Origin: Lachnospiraceae bacterium NC2004
GTDB lineage: Bacteria > Bacillota > Clostridia > Lachnospirales > Lachnospiraceae
Assembly: GCA_000621905.1 (NCBI GenBank)
Contig: JHXB01000004.1
Coordinates: 126,752 to 190,751, forward strand
DNA: 64,000 bases
Direction of reading: 5' to 3'
Positions within the stretch are counted from its first letter, which is position 1; the number at the start of each line of letters is the position of its first letter. Below the pieces are notes generated by a model. The model did no database searches. It was not told where the DNA came from and saw nothing but the letters and a program-made list of their open reading frames with translations. Below are positions 1 through 7,835 of this stretch, piece by piece. The position numbers and the translations under genes were made by a program.

Positions 1-648
1 TTTACCATTGCATTTCCTGATCAGACCAGATGGGCATATATTGGAGTGACAGGTGAGAACTGTGTCATTTCGGACGGGAGCGTCAAGAAAGCAAGTAATC
101 CTATCGCAAGCAATTATATAACAAGGATTGCTGATGAGGTTACTTTTATTGATGGTCCTGAGGGCGATATTCCTAATATCCAGATTGACGGACATAGAAC
201 CGACAACACCAAAGGTATTAAGCTTGAGGACAATCTTAAGATAACATTTCACTCTAAGAGCCTTCCTACGGCGAGGTTGCTATGGCACTGCCCATATGTG
301 ACAATCTTTTATTCCGATGATCAGAAGGTGTTTGGCAAGGATTATAATGAATATGCGCTTATCAGACTAGACGGTGAGAGTTGGGATGAACAGTCAGATG
401 TAGACAACAAGATAGTTGTTACTAAGAATGACGATTTTCCTGGATGGGATGAGTGGAAGGAAGCCAACAAGCAAGGTTGCGATTATGAGATTACTTTCGA
501 AAGGAAGGGCGATATAATAGTTACCTATACGGAGATTTTGGGATTATCGGTTGTTAACACAACGGTGATTAGAGATGGGGCAGACAAGGTTTATGTTGCG
601 CTAACCGGTGATCAGTGTGCATTGACTAATATCAAGATTGGAAGATAA
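1..648 (+). CDS. 3' end of a protein with tandem beta-sandwich-like repeats (5' truncated)
   Basis: The frame is open from base 1, so this is the C-terminal part of a longer gene; the GTG at 46 is not a convincing start. The visible 215 residues suggest two copies of one domain. The incomplete first copy ends in YIGVTGENC and the complete second copy ends in YVALTGDQC, both followed by a short beta-strand-like stretch. The second copy has a Trp/Tyr-rich core (LLWHCPYVTIFYSDD, DYNEYALIRLDGE). This looks like an extracellular beta-sandwich module, possibly carbohydrate-binding, but I cannot name the family and the N-terminus is outside the window. The gene ends in a strong terminator hairpin. 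Confidence 0.6.
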   Translation, partial: FTIAFPDQTRWAYIGVTGENCVISDGSVKKASNPIASNYITRIADEVTFIDGPEGDIPNIQIDGHRTDNTKGIKLEDNLKITFHSKSLPTARLLWHCPYVTIFYSDDQKVFGKDYNEYALIRLDGESWDEQSDVDNKIVVTKNDDFPGWDEWKEANKQGCDYEITFERKGDIIVTYTEILGLSVVNTTVIRDGADKVYVALTGDQCALTNIKIGR

Positions 649-657
649 CGATTAATG

Positions 658-690
658 AAGTCCGATTGGAGTGATTCCAATCGGACTTTA
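658..690 (+). terminator. Rho-independent terminator of the truncated gene
   Basis: A perfect 13-bp stem (658-670 with 676-688) has a 5-nt loop and is followed by a short TTTA run. The next gene's AGGAGG begins only four bases after the stem, so the terminator and the ribosome site abut. Confidence 0.75.
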
Positions 691-704
691 TAGGAGGATT
701 TATT

Positions 705-1229
705 ATGAAAAAGATTATGTTACTCGGAGTTATGTGTTGTATGATGTTTGGGCTTGTAGCATGTGGTTCTAAGAGCAAAGATGATATAGGAACCAAACCG
801 GAGACAACTGAAGAAGCTAGTATGGAAGCATCTGCCGAGGCTACAACCGAAGCTGTTACTGAAGCTACTGTTGATGCAACTACCGAAGCTCAGGCTGCAG
901 TTGATACAGAGGCTGATAACAATCTTGTAACTGACAGTAGCACAAGCGCTATTACAGAGGATCAGGCATTAGAGGCAATCAAGAAGTACTGCATTGCTAA
1001 CAATCCAGACTTAAAAGATATGGTTAACTCAGGCGAGCAGACTATTTACTGGGAGGTAGGCACGAAGGGCAAAGAGATAGTTGTTCTGTATAGATCATAT
1101 ACGGGTGCAATGATTCGATATTATGTCAATCCTGACACCGGAGATACATACGCAACCGAGCAGGTTCCCGGAATTATTGATGAGGAGCAGAAGAACGGCG
1201 AGACTCTTAACGTAAAAGATTATATGTAG
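705..1229 (+). CDS. Secreted lipoprotein with Thr/Glu/Ala-rich linker
   Basis: The 174-aa protein starts with a lipoprotein signal peptide (MKKIMLLGV, then lipobox LVAC with Cys20), so it is probably lipid-anchored on the outer face of the membrane. Residues about 30-75 are a low-complexity Thr/Glu/Ala spacer. The last 85 residues form a small folded domain (ALEAIKKYC, WEVGTKGKEIVVLYRSY, YYVNPDTGDTY). The YYVNPDTGDTY strand recalls PepSY-like or inhibitor-like domains, but I do not assign one. AGGAGG at 692-697 supports ATG 705. The gene is monocistronic with terminators on both sides. Function unknown. Confidence 0.8.
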   Translation: MKKIMLLGVMCCMMFGLVACGSKSKDDIGTKPETTEEASMEASAEATTEAVTEATVDATTEAQAAVDTEADNNLVTDSSTSAITEDQALEAIKKYCIANNPDLKDMVNSGEQTIYWEVGTKGKEIVVLYRSYTGAMIRYYVNPDTGDTYATEQVPGIIDEEQKNGETLNVKDYM

Positions 1230-1238
1230 TAATTAACG

Positions 1239-1270
1239 CAAGCCTGTGAAATTTTTCACAGGCTTGTTAA
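1239..1270 (+). terminator. Terminator after the lipoprotein gene
   Basis: The inverted repeat CAAGCCTGTGAAA / TTTCACAGGCTTG (1239-1251 with 1254-1266) lies 10 bases after the stop codon and is followed by a weak T-rich run. Confidence 0.75.
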
Positions 1271-1283
1271 ATATTTAATTAAA

Positions 1284-1312
1284 TTGATTTAATTTCCTTG
1301 GAGTGGTATAAT
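1284..1312 (+). promoter_or_regulatory. Sigma-A-type promoter for the acidic secreted protein
   Basis: TTGATT (1284-1289), a 17-bp spacer and TATAAT (1307-1312), with an extended -10 TGG just upstream. The 5' leader then contains the perfect dyad TTTGGTAA-CTA-TTACCAAA (1335-1353) and a direct repeat of TGGTAAC (1321 and 1337), which could be an operator or an mRNA hairpin. Confidence 0.7.
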
Positions 1313-1384
1313 TTAGGCAATGGTAACAAGTGAATTTGGTAACTATTACCAAAAGGTTTATTCTCGACAGGAAGGGTGGTTGCT

Positions 1385-1918
1385 ATGAAGAGATTTTCAA
1401 GGTTTGTAGCGTTTGCAGTGACTCTGTGCATGGTTTGTGGGTTATCACTTTCAGGAAGTGTTGGTGCAGGTGCTAAGAAGAAAAGTTATGTTAAGTCAGG
1501 CGTTGTCTATGACATGCCGGATGAGATGGAAGTTGGAGATGAGGAGACTGTTAATGTCGTTATCAGAGCCAACTGTAAGACCAAGGCATTTGGCAAGTTT
1601 AAGGTAACTACTGACGATGACGATGTTGTGGATGTAAGCAAGGTTAAGTGTGCTAAACCCGGTTCTAAAGGTTCGTTTAAGCTTACCGCTTACGAGGAGG
1701 GAACAGCAGTTATCACTGTAACTACGATTAAGAAGAACAAGAAGGGTAAGAGGCTTACTTCTGACTACGAGATTGAAGTTACAGACCCTGAGTCAGAAGA
1801 TATGGATGATGATGACGATTGGGACGATGACGATGATTATGATGATGAAGATTACGACGATGATGATTACGATTATGACAGTGTTTACTATGATGACGAC
1901 GATGATTATGATTGGTAA
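1385..1918 (+). CDS. Secreted Ig-like protein with Asp-rich acidic tail
   Basis: The protein has 177 aa. I chose ATG 1385, which follows GGAAGGGTGG at good spacing, over the in-frame GTG at 1376 that overlaps the ribosome site. A classical signal peptide (MKRFSRFVAFAVTLCMVCG) is followed by a Lys-rich stretch and a roughly 90-residue beta domain (DEMEVGDEETVNVVI, EEGTAVITVTTI) that resembles bacterial Ig-like (Big) domains. The last 37 residues or so are almost only Asp with Tyr and Trp. Such a tail could bind Ca2+ or cations, but no EF-hand or dockerin loop spacing is visible. There is no cell-wall anchor. Function unknown; probably exported. Confidence 0.75.
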   Translation: MKRFSRFVAFAVTLCMVCGLSLSGSVGAGAKKKSYVKSGVVYDMPDEMEVGDEETVNVVIRANCKTKAFGKFKVTTDDDDVVDVSKVKCAKPGSKGSFKLTAYEEGTAVITVTTIKKNKKGKRLTSDYEIEVTDPESEDMDDDDDWDDDDDYDDEDYDDDDYDYDSVYYDDDDDYDW

Positions 1919-1937
1919 TCAGTGAAGAGTAATAAAG

Positions 1938-1969
1938 CCGGCTGGAGGGTTGCCTTCAGCCGGTTTTTT
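1938..1969 (+). terminator. Terminator between convergent genes
   Basis: CCGGCTG (1938-1944) pairs with CAGCCGG (1957-1963) and is followed by six T. The A-rich left flank means it may also help stop the convergent asparaginase transcript. Confidence 0.8.
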
Positions 1970-1975
1970 ATGTGG

Positions 1976-2920
1976 TTATGATAATCTTAATTTAGCTTGC
2001 GCATAAAGTGCTGTCATTGGCGTGTCAGGTATAGGAAGGATACCCATCTTCCTGTATTCGTTGACAGTTTCGTATTCCGTAAGAGTGGAATCAAGTCCTG
2101 AAACATATATAGGAATGTTTAGCGCTTTGGCTTCATTTGCAAATGCTTGCATCTTGTCATTTACCGGTATGGTCCCCGCGTGATACCCGCTTATTACTAC
2201 AGCGCCGATGTCCTTGGTTAAGGTAGGATATACCATTCCTGTGTGCACGCTGATTAGTATGACACCTTTTGAATTAACAAGATCCGGCTGGCGGTTAGTG
2301 TGCGTATAGACAAGTTTAGACGGGGATGTAATGTTACCGGAAACATAGGTATCATCCTCGAAGCGCCCGTACCACATGTCTTTGATGCTAAAGACATCAT
2401 CAGTAAGCTCTAATCCCCTGTGAATTGTGTCGCCGCGATGGATGGTTGGGTAGCCGCCGGTGTTTTTGTAACTTACATATACGCCTGAGCCGTAATGTCC
2501 TGCTATAAACTTAAGAGCATATTTGAAGTTGTCGGTTCCGTTCGCTCTTGGATCACTCAAGACAAAGTTGCTTGACACGAGGAGCATAGGGATGTCAATG
2601 TCTTTAAACACATAGTAAAGAAACGCGGCGGTAAAGATTAACGAGTCTGTCCCGTGGGTTACGATTATTCCTTCGGGATTAGTGTCTAACACCGTATTAA
2701 TCTCCTCGATAAGCAACGTCAGATGCTCATAATCCATGTTCTCGCTTAGGATTCTAAATGGTTCGTAGGTCTTGTATTCTAGAGGGACGGTTTCATTTGC
2801 AATGTTAATACTTGGAAATGAAGTTAAAAGACGGCTCTCGCCTGCATTTGCAGGAGAAATTACACCGTCACTAACAGCACTTCCGATAGTGCCTCCTGTG
2901 TTTATTACGGCTATGTTCAT
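1976..2920 (-). CDS. L-asparaginase family protein
   Basis: Hydrolyses L-asparagine (or a related amide) to aspartate and ammonia. The N-terminal motif INTGGTIGS carries the first catalytic Thr, and THGTDSL near residue 90 carries the second Thr-Asp pair. 314 aa matches the cytosolic type I-like group, and there is no signal peptide. GGAGG lies just upstream of the ATG at 2920. It stands alone on the minus strand, divergent from pgeF and convergent with the acidic secreted protein. Substrate preference (asparagine or glutamine) cannot be read from the sequence. Confidence 0.9.
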   Translation of the reverse strand: MNIAVINTGGTIGSAVSDGVISPANAGESRLLTSFPSINIANETVPLEYKTYEPFRILSENMDYEHLTLLIEEINTVLDTNPEGIIVTHGTDSLIFTAAFLYYVFKDIDIPMLLVSSNFVLSDPRANGTDNFKYALKFIAGHYGSGVYVSYKNTGGYPTIHRGDTIHRGLELTDDVFSIKDMWYGRFEDDTYVSGNITSPSKLVYTHTNRQPDLVNSKGVILISVHTGMVYPTLTKDIGAVVISGYHAGTIPVNDKMQAFANEAKALNIPIYVSGLDSTLTEYETVNEYRKMGILPIPDTPMTALYAQAKLRLS

Positions 2921-2980
2921 AGAGTACCTCCGTAGGTTAATTGTCTTTTCTATTTATGATAATATTATATTATTTTTAGG

Positions 2981-3009
2981 TTTAATGATAGTATTAAGTA
3001 TGATAAAAT
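2981..3009 (+). promoter_or_regulatory. Possible promoter for pgeF-like gene
   Basis: TTTAAT (2981-2986), 17 bp, then TGA-TAAAAT (3001-3009, extended -10). The -35 match is weak. The start site would fall only a few bases before AAGGAG at 3024. Confidence 0.4.
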
Positions 3010-3036
3010 GAAAAAAGATTTTTAAGGAGCAGGGAA

Positions 3037-4017
3037 ATGATAGACTTAGACCAAGCAAAGCAAATGATAGATAAACAGGACTCCGGGATTAACCGCCTTA
3101 ACAATGTGACTTTAAATGTTGAGCGCGATACGCCTTTTGTCGAGATTGAAGGCTTTAAGGAGATGGATTTTATCTCACACGGATTCAGCACAAGGCTCGG
3201 TGGTGTGAGTACGGGTATTTATGAGAGTATGAATCTCGGGATCCATCTTGATGATGATAAAGATCTGGTGATAGAGAATTATAAAAGGATAGCTGCAGCG
3301 CTTGATATTGATTATAAGCGCATATCCTGTCCTAACCAACAGCATCACGATAACATTCTTGTTGTAAATGAAGAGGATGCGGGAGATGGGATTATAAGGG
3401 AGCTGACGCATGATGATGTTGATGCTCAGATTACCAACGTACCTAACCTGCCGCTTATCGTATATTCGGCAGACTGCGTACCTATCCTGCTTGCTGACCC
3501 TGTCAAGAAAGTTATAGGTTCTATACACGCTGGATGGCGAGGGACTGTTATGGGTATTGCAGCGAAGACGGTTAAGAAAATGCAGGAAGTCTATGGGTGT
3601 GACCCTAAGGATATAAGAGCTGCTATAGGACCGTCTATCGGAATTGACAGTTACGAGGTTGATGAGACTGTAATTGAAGAAGTTAAGAAATGTGAGTTTA
3701 TAGATTTTAGCGATGATAATGTTAGCTTTCTTGGCGCGTCGGATACATTTGACAATGAATTCGTAATTGTTAAGGGTGTGGCTAAAGATGGTGTTTCGGG
3801 GCCTTCTTACGGACTTTATTTGACAGTTAAAGAGAAAGACAGATATATGCTTAACTTATGGAACATCAACGAGTTGATACTTTATAATGCGGGACTTACA
3901 TTAGGACATATATTTAATACTAAGCTTGATACTTACACACATCATGACATTTTCTTCTCGCACAGATTTACAAAGGGCAGAAGAGGACTTAATGCAGGAA
4001 TAATCTCCATTAGTTAG
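3037..4017 (+). CDS. pgeF: PgeF/YfiH family purine nucleoside phosphorylase (multicopper-oxidase-like fold)
   Basis: This is the YfiH (Cu-oxidase_4) family, formerly called polyphenol oxidase or laccase domain and now known as purine nucleoside phosphorylases acting on adenosine and inosine. The family zinc ligands are visible as His in CPNQQHHDNI, Cys in YSADCVPILLADP and His in IGSIHAGWRGT. HGFSTRLGGVS and IRAAIGPSIG are also family motifs. 326 aa is longer than the usual 250-280 because about 40 residues precede the core and the C-terminal part is extended (DTYTHHDIFFSHRF). AAGGAG is 7 nt before the ATG. It is followed after 16 nt by the aldo/keto reductase, probably in one transcript. Confidence 0.9.
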   Translation: MIDLDQAKQMIDKQDSGINRLNNVTLNVERDTPFVEIEGFKEMDFISHGFSTRLGGVSTGIYESMNLGIHLDDDKDLVIENYKRIAAALDIDYKRISCPNQQHHDNILVVNEEDAGDGIIRELTHDDVDAQITNVPNLPLIVYSADCVPILLADPVKKVIGSIHAGWRGTVMGIAAKTVKKMQEVYGCDPKDIRAAIGPSIGIDSYEVDETVIEEVKKCEFIDFSDDNVSFLGASDTFDNEFVIVKGVAKDGVSGPSYGLYLTVKEKDRYMLNLWNINELILYNAGLTLGHIFNTKLDTYTHHDIFFSHRFTKGRRGLNAGIISIS

Positions 4018-4033
4018 ATAGAAAGGAGTTTTT

Positions 4034-5236
4034 ATGAACTACAGAAAGAACAAGAAGGGTGAGGATATTTCGATACTTGGCTATGGCTGTATGAGATTTA
4101 CCAGGAAAGGCAATGCAATTGACCTTGATAAGGCTGAGAAAGAGGTTATGGAGGCTGTTAACAGTGGTGTCAATTATTTCGATACCGCATACATTTACAC
4201 CGGAAGTGAAGTTGCGTTAGGAGAGATCGTTAAGAGAAACGGAATAAGGGATAAGATTAATATTGCAACCAAGCTTCCGCAGTACATGATTAGAAATCGA
4301 GAGGCGATTGATAAGTATTTTGATGAAGAGTTAAGTCGTCTTCAGACCGATTACATCGACTATTATCTTATGCATATGCTCACAGATGTTGCTGCTTGGG
4401 AGAATCTCGTTAATCTTGGAATCAAGGAATGGATCAAGGATAAGAAGGAGTCCGGACAGATTAGAAACATTGGCTTTTCTTTTCATGGGGATACCGACAT
4501 GTTCATTAAGATTTTGGATGCGTACGATTGGGATTTTGCGATGGTTCAGTACAACTATCTTGACGAAAACACCCAGGCGGGCGCTGCCGGTGTTAAAGAG
4601 GCAGGTAGGCGTGGAATTCCTATAATTATCATGGAGCCTTTAAGAGGCGGTAAGCTTGTTGATCTTCTTCCAAGCAAAGCTAAGAAGGAGATTAAGAATT
4701 ACAAGAGAGGCTGGACGCCTGCAGAGCTTGCGTTTAGATGGTTATGGAACCAGCCGGAGATTATGTGCGTTTTGTCAGGTATGAATTCAATCGAGATGGT
4801 TCAGGAAAATGTTAAAACAGCGTCCGATGCCAAGGTTGGTGATTTTACCGAGGATGATTTTAAGCTTGTTGATGATGTTAAGAATTATATTCTTGACTCG
4901 ATGAAGGTTGGATGTACCGGATGCAGATACTGCGTTCCTTGTCCTAAGGGTGTTGATATACCGGCTATATTTGCCTGCTATAACAATATGTCTATTGATG
5001 GTAAGACTGACGCGAGGTTTGAATTTGCAAGACTTGTGGGAATCAGGAAGGAGCCTGCATTTGCATCGCAGTGTGTCGAATGTGGCAAATGCATGAATCA
5101 CTGTCCGCAACATATAGACATAATCAGTGAGCTTAAGAAAGCCGACAAGGCGCTTAGACCTTTGCCTTACAAGATCGGCATAGGGATTGCAAGAAAGTTC
5201 ATGCTCGAAGGAAGAAAGAAGTCAAAAAAGGCATAA
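4034..5236 (+). CDS. Aldo/keto reductase with C-terminal two-[4Fe-4S] ferredoxin domain
   Basis: Residues 1-290 are an aldo/keto reductase barrel with the tetrad visible: Asp and Tyr in YFDTAYIYTGSE, Lys in NIATKLP and His in DYYLMHML. Residues about 290-380 carry two Cys clusters of ferredoxin type, CTGCRYCVPCP and CVECGKCMNHCP. This architecture is common in anaerobic Firmicutes, where the enzyme probably couples NAD(P)H or ferredoxin electrons to carbonyl reduction; the substrate is unknown. AAGGAG precedes the ATG. It follows pgeF by 16 nt and is closed by a hairpin terminator. Confidence 0.9.
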   Translation: MNYRKNKKGEDISILGYGCMRFTRKGNAIDLDKAEKEVMEAVNSGVNYFDTAYIYTGSEVALGEIVKRNGIRDKINIATKLPQYMIRNREAIDKYFDEELSRLQTDYIDYYLMHMLTDVAAWENLVNLGIKEWIKDKKESGQIRNIGFSFHGDTDMFIKILDAYDWDFAMVQYNYLDENTQAGAAGVKEAGRRGIPIIIMEPLRGGKLVDLLPSKAKKEIKNYKRGWTPAELAFRWLWNQPEIMCVLSGMNSIEMVQENVKTASDAKVGDFTEDDFKLVDDVKNYILDSMKVGCTGCRYCVPCPKGVDIPAIFACYNNMSIDGKTDARFEFARLVGIRKEPAFASQCVECGKCMNHCPQHIDIISELKKADKALRPLPYKIGIGIARKFMLEGRKKSKKA

Positions 5237-5241
5237 TAATA

Positions 5242-5268
5242 GGGAGTCGGTTATACCGGCTCCCTTAT
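5242..5268 (+). terminator. Terminator after aldo/keto reductase
   Basis: A 9-bp stem GGGAGTCGG (5242-5250) pairs with CCGGCTCCC (5256-5264) with one wobble pair, a TTATA loop, and a TTATTA tail. Confidence 0.75.
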
Positions 5269-5305
5269 TAAGTAATCAACGATTATGGTCTCCGTCGACG
5301 GTTAA

Positions 5306-6082
5306 TTATCTGACTGTAATATCGTCAAATGAAACAGATGGAGTTGTCTCTACATTAGAGTCTGTACCCATTCCGTTATTGTAATTTTTCTCAAAATAGT
5401 CCCTGAAACTGTCGTAGTCAGTTGGTGAAGAAGATGAAAATGCTGATAAAAATGGAATGCAAAAGATAATGGTAACAATAACCATAAGAACAAGTCCGAT
5501 GATACCTGTTACAATACCGCCTGTACCCTTGCCGTCACGCTCTCCATTGCTCTTCTTAGCGTTGGCACCGCAGATAATAGCTGCAATGCCTGTGCCTAGT
5601 GAAATGATAGGGCAACAGCAACTTGCAAATGAAAATACAATCGAAATAATACCGCATACTAACGCAGCTGTTCCAAGCTTGTTAGCCTTAGCGTCCTGGT
5701 CTGCAGGCTGATTGTACTGCTGTCCGTTGTATGGGTTGTAAGGCTGACCCTGTGGATTAGGGTTGCCGTAAGCGTTGTAGCTCTGGCTGTTGTACTGGCC
5801 TTGGTTGTTGGCGTTATACTGACCCTGAGAAGTGGTTGTGGTACTCTGGGCGGTATACTGACCCTGAGTAGTGCTTGCTGTATCTTGAGTGTTGTACTGT
5901 GGCTGAATTTGAGGTGTTGGTTCGGTTGGCTGTGGCTCAACTCTGCCATATCCCTCAGAGTCAACGGTTGTGCTCTGCTCAGGTGTATTAACTGCTTCTT
6001 GATTAGTTGTGATATCTTTAGTAGAATCGGTATTAGGCTCGTCGTCTTTGATTGGCTCGCCTGTATATGGGTCGAATCTCAT
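5306..6082 (-). CDS. DUF4190-like membrane protein with Q/N-rich N-terminus
   Basis: The 258-aa protein starts MRFDPYTGEP. Residues 20-130 are low complexity, rich in Thr, Gln, Asn and Tyr with repeated QGQYN units. A membrane module then follows with two hydrophobic segments (LGTAALVCGIISIVFSFASC and GIVTGIIGLVLMVIVTIIF) separated by GTGIAAIICGANAKK, which is the DUF4190 pattern. A short acidic extracytoplasmic tail follows. Similar proteins often start with a zinc ribbon; here there is only the disordered segment. GGAGGG precedes ATG 6082. It is divergent from the DUF2752 gene. Function unknown; probably a membrane-associated assembly or stress protein. Confidence 0.75.
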   Translation of the reverse strand: MRFDPYTGEPIKDDEPNTDSTKDITTNQEAVNTPEQSTTVDSEGYGRVEPQPTEPTPQIQPQYNTQDTASTTQGQYTAQSTTTTSQGQYNANNQGQYNSQSYNAYGNPNPQGQPYNPYNGQQYNQPADQDAKANKLGTAALVCGIISIVFSFASCCCPIISLGTGIAAIICGANAKKSNGERDGKGTGGIVTGIIGLVLMVIVTIIFCIPFLSAFSSSSPTDYDSFRDYFEKNYNNGMGTDSNVETTPSVSFDDITVR

Positions 6083-6120
6083 ATGTAGTCCCTCCTATAA
6101 TATTAACTTTATATGAAGGG

Positions 6121-6149
6121 ATTATAACACAAAAGAAAGGTTAAAACAA
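6121..6149 (-). promoter_or_regulatory. Promoter of the DUF4190-like gene
   Basis: Read on the minus strand: TTGTTT (6144-6149), a 17-bp spacer and TATAAT (6121-6126), with an extended -10 TGT. It lies inside the short leader of the divergent DUF2752 gene, so expression of the two genes may interfere. Confidence 0.65.
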
Positions 6150-6155
6150 TAAACT

Positions 6156-6608
6156 ATGAAAAAAGAACTCATGGAAGGGCAATTGTTATACAGAATATGT
6201 GGCGTGTTTCTGATACTTGTGGTTGTATACTGCGCTCTGGTCAACATTTTCGGAGTTCATATAAGTAGCCCTAATAAGTGCCTATTTAAGGAAGTAGCCC
6301 ATTTATATTGTCCCGGGTGCGGTGGAACAAGAGCAGTCCACTCTATGCTTAGCGGTCATATCATAAGGTCGTTAGAAGAAAATGCTATAGTCGTTCCTGC
6401 ATTTGCATTTATACTATATTATTTCATAGGCGTTACACTTGCGGTAAAAAGCAAGGGGACTAAGATTTATTTTCATTTTCGCAAATGGATGGTGGTAGTC
6501 TTTGTACTCATCGTCTTTTGGATATCTGTCGGGAGAAACTTGGCGGTAGTATACTTTGGTTACGACCCAATCGGCGAGATTATCGAATATTGGAATATTA
6601 AAAGTTAA
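6156..6608 (+). CDS. DUF2752 membrane protein
   Basis: 150 aa. The family signature CPGCGGTRAVHSML is near residue 50 and is flanked by hydrophobic helices (residues about 10-30, 75-95 and 105-125). DUF2752 proteins are small membrane proteins of unknown function with a conserved CPGCG-type Cys pair. They often sit beside DUF4190 or zinc-ribbon membrane proteins, and here the DUF4190-like gene is the divergent neighbour. The ribosome site is poor (GAAAGG about 15 nt from the ATG), so the start is less certain than for the surrounding genes. Confidence 0.85.
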   Translation: MKKELMEGQLLYRICGVFLILVVVYCALVNIFGVHISSPNKCLFKEVAHLYCPGCGGTRAVHSMLSGHIIRSLEENAIVVPAFAFILYYFIGVTLAVKSKGTKIYFHFRKWMVVVFVLIVFWISVGRNLAVVYFGYDPIGEIIEYWNIKS

Positions 6609-6626
6609 ATTCCTCTAACATCATTC

Positions 6627-6655
6627 TTGTATTTTTCTTTCATTTGCGATATAAT
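6627..6655 (+). promoter_or_regulatory. fba promoter
   Basis: TTGTAT (6627-6632), 17-bp spacer, TATAAT (6650-6655). It lies 56 nt upstream of the fba ATG. Confidence 0.7.
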
Positions 6656-6710
6656 AACTCTATCTGGTGTTTGCATCGGAAATTTAAGATTGTTTGGAGG
6701 ATTTTTTACA

Positions 6711-7574
6711 ATGATCGTTTCAGCTAAAGAAATGTTAGAGAAGGCTGTTGAGGGACATTATGGCGTAGGCCAGTTCAACATCAACAACCTCGAGTGGACT
6801 AAAGCTATTTTGCTTACATGCGAGGAGCTTAAGAGCCCTGCTATCCTTGGTGTTTCAGAGGGTGCCGGCAAGTACATGGGCGGATTTAAGGTAGTTGCCG
6901 CTATGGTTAAGGCTATGGATGAGAGCCTTGGAATTACTGTTCCTATCGCTCTTCACTTAGACCATGGTACATACGAGGGAGCAAAGGCTTGTATTGAAGC
7001 TGGTTTTTCATCTATCATGTTCGACGGCTCATCACTTCCTATTGATGAGAATGTTGCTAAAGCTAAGGAGCTTGTTGAGATTTGTCACTCTAAGGGTATT
7101 TCAATTGAGTGTGAGGTCGGCGGTATCGGCGGCGAGGAAGACGGAGTTGTATCATCAGGTGAGTGTGCAGACCCTGAAGAGGCAGCTCAGGTTGCAGGTC
7201 TTGGCGTAGATATGCTCGCAGCAGGTATCGGTAATATCCATGGCAAGTACCCTGACAATTGGGCAGGACTTCAGTTCGATGTATTAGAGAAGATTCAGGA
7301 GAAGACCGGTAAGCTTCCACTCGTGCTTCACGGTGGTTCAGGTATTCCTGATGAGCAGGTCAAGAAGGCTATCGGTTTAGGTGTTGCCAAGGTTAACGTT
7401 AACACCGAGTGCCAGCTTGCATTTGCTGCAGCTACTCGTAAGTATATCGAGGAAGGCAAGGACTTAGAGGGTAAAGGATTTGACCCTCGTAAGCTTCTTG
7501 CTCCTGGTACAGAGGCTATCAAGGACGTTGTTCGTGATAGAATCGCATGCTTCGGTTCAGCTAACAAGGCTTGA
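6711..7574 (+). CDS. fba: Class II fructose-1,6-bisphosphate aldolase
   Basis: Central glycolytic and gluconeogenic enzyme that cleaves fructose-1,6-bisphosphate to DHAP and GAP in the cytoplasm. The zinc and catalytic motif LHLDHG (Asp84, His85) is present. So are the zinc ligands in CEVGGIGGEED and GIGNIHGKYP, and the phosphate-binding LVLHGGSGIPDE and KVNVNTE segments. 287 aa fits the Gram-positive class IIB form. I chose ATG 6711 after TTTGGAGG (spacing 10) over the longer frame that begins at the -35 TTG. Common codons and a strong promoter and terminator suggest high expression. Confidence 0.95.
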   Translation: MIVSAKEMLEKAVEGHYGVGQFNINNLEWTKAILLTCEELKSPAILGVSEGAGKYMGGFKVVAAMVKAMDESLGITVPIALHLDHGTYEGAKACIEAGFSSIMFDGSSLPIDENVAKAKELVEICHSKGISIECEVGGIGGEEDGVVSSGECADPEEAAQVAGLGVDMLAAGIGNIHGKYPDNWAGLQFDVLEKIQEKTGKLPLVLHGGSGIPDEQVKKAIGLGVAKVNVNTECQLAFAAATRKYIEEGKDLEGKGFDPRKLLAPGTEAIKDVVRDRIACFGSANKA

Positions 7575-7602
7575 TAATCGATTGGCTAAACAATTGACTT
7601 TT

Positions 7603-7631
7603 AAGGACGGGTTTATCCCGTCCTTTTTCTT
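7603..7631 (+). terminator. fba terminator
   Basis: AAGGACGGG (7603-7611) pairs with CCCGTCCTT (7617-7625), followed by a T run. A second dyad, ATGGTTA-N8-TAACCAT followed by TTTTT (7651-7676), may be a back-up terminator or an operator for the next gene. Confidence 0.85.
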
Positions 7632-7754
7632 TTGTCTGAATTGCTAAATTATGGTTAGCGATAGTTAACCATTTTTCGTCAAAATCCACAAATTTTTTTA
7701 AAAATTTTCGGCGTGTGAAGATTGCATAAAATTAAGACTAAATACATATTACTA

Positions 7755-7799
7755 TGGTACAATGAAGGATAGTGCGTCAGGCATGTAGGGGTGTCTGAC
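7755..7799 (+). promoter_or_regulatory. Extended -10 promoter and leader hairpin of the surface-protein operon
   Basis: TGG-TACAAT (7755-7763) is an extended -10 without a good -35. The leader then has an 8-bp hairpin (GTCAGGCA 7776-7783 with TGTCTGAC 7792-7799, one wobble, loop TGTAGGGG) about 20 nt before AAGGAGG. I do not recognise it as a known riboswitch. Confidence 0.45.
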
Positions 7800-7835
7800 A
7801 GGTTCGGAATTAAACCATTTAAGGAGGCTGGATCT

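Noticed and set aside
5187-5384. Plus-strand frame across the aldo/keto reductase terminator
   Set aside because: It spans a terminator and the end of a minus-strand gene and has no start signal.
7776-7799. Leader hairpin considered as a cyclic-di-GMP or other riboswitch
   Set aside because: It is a single stem with no conserved core of any class I know and no terminator or anti-terminator pair.
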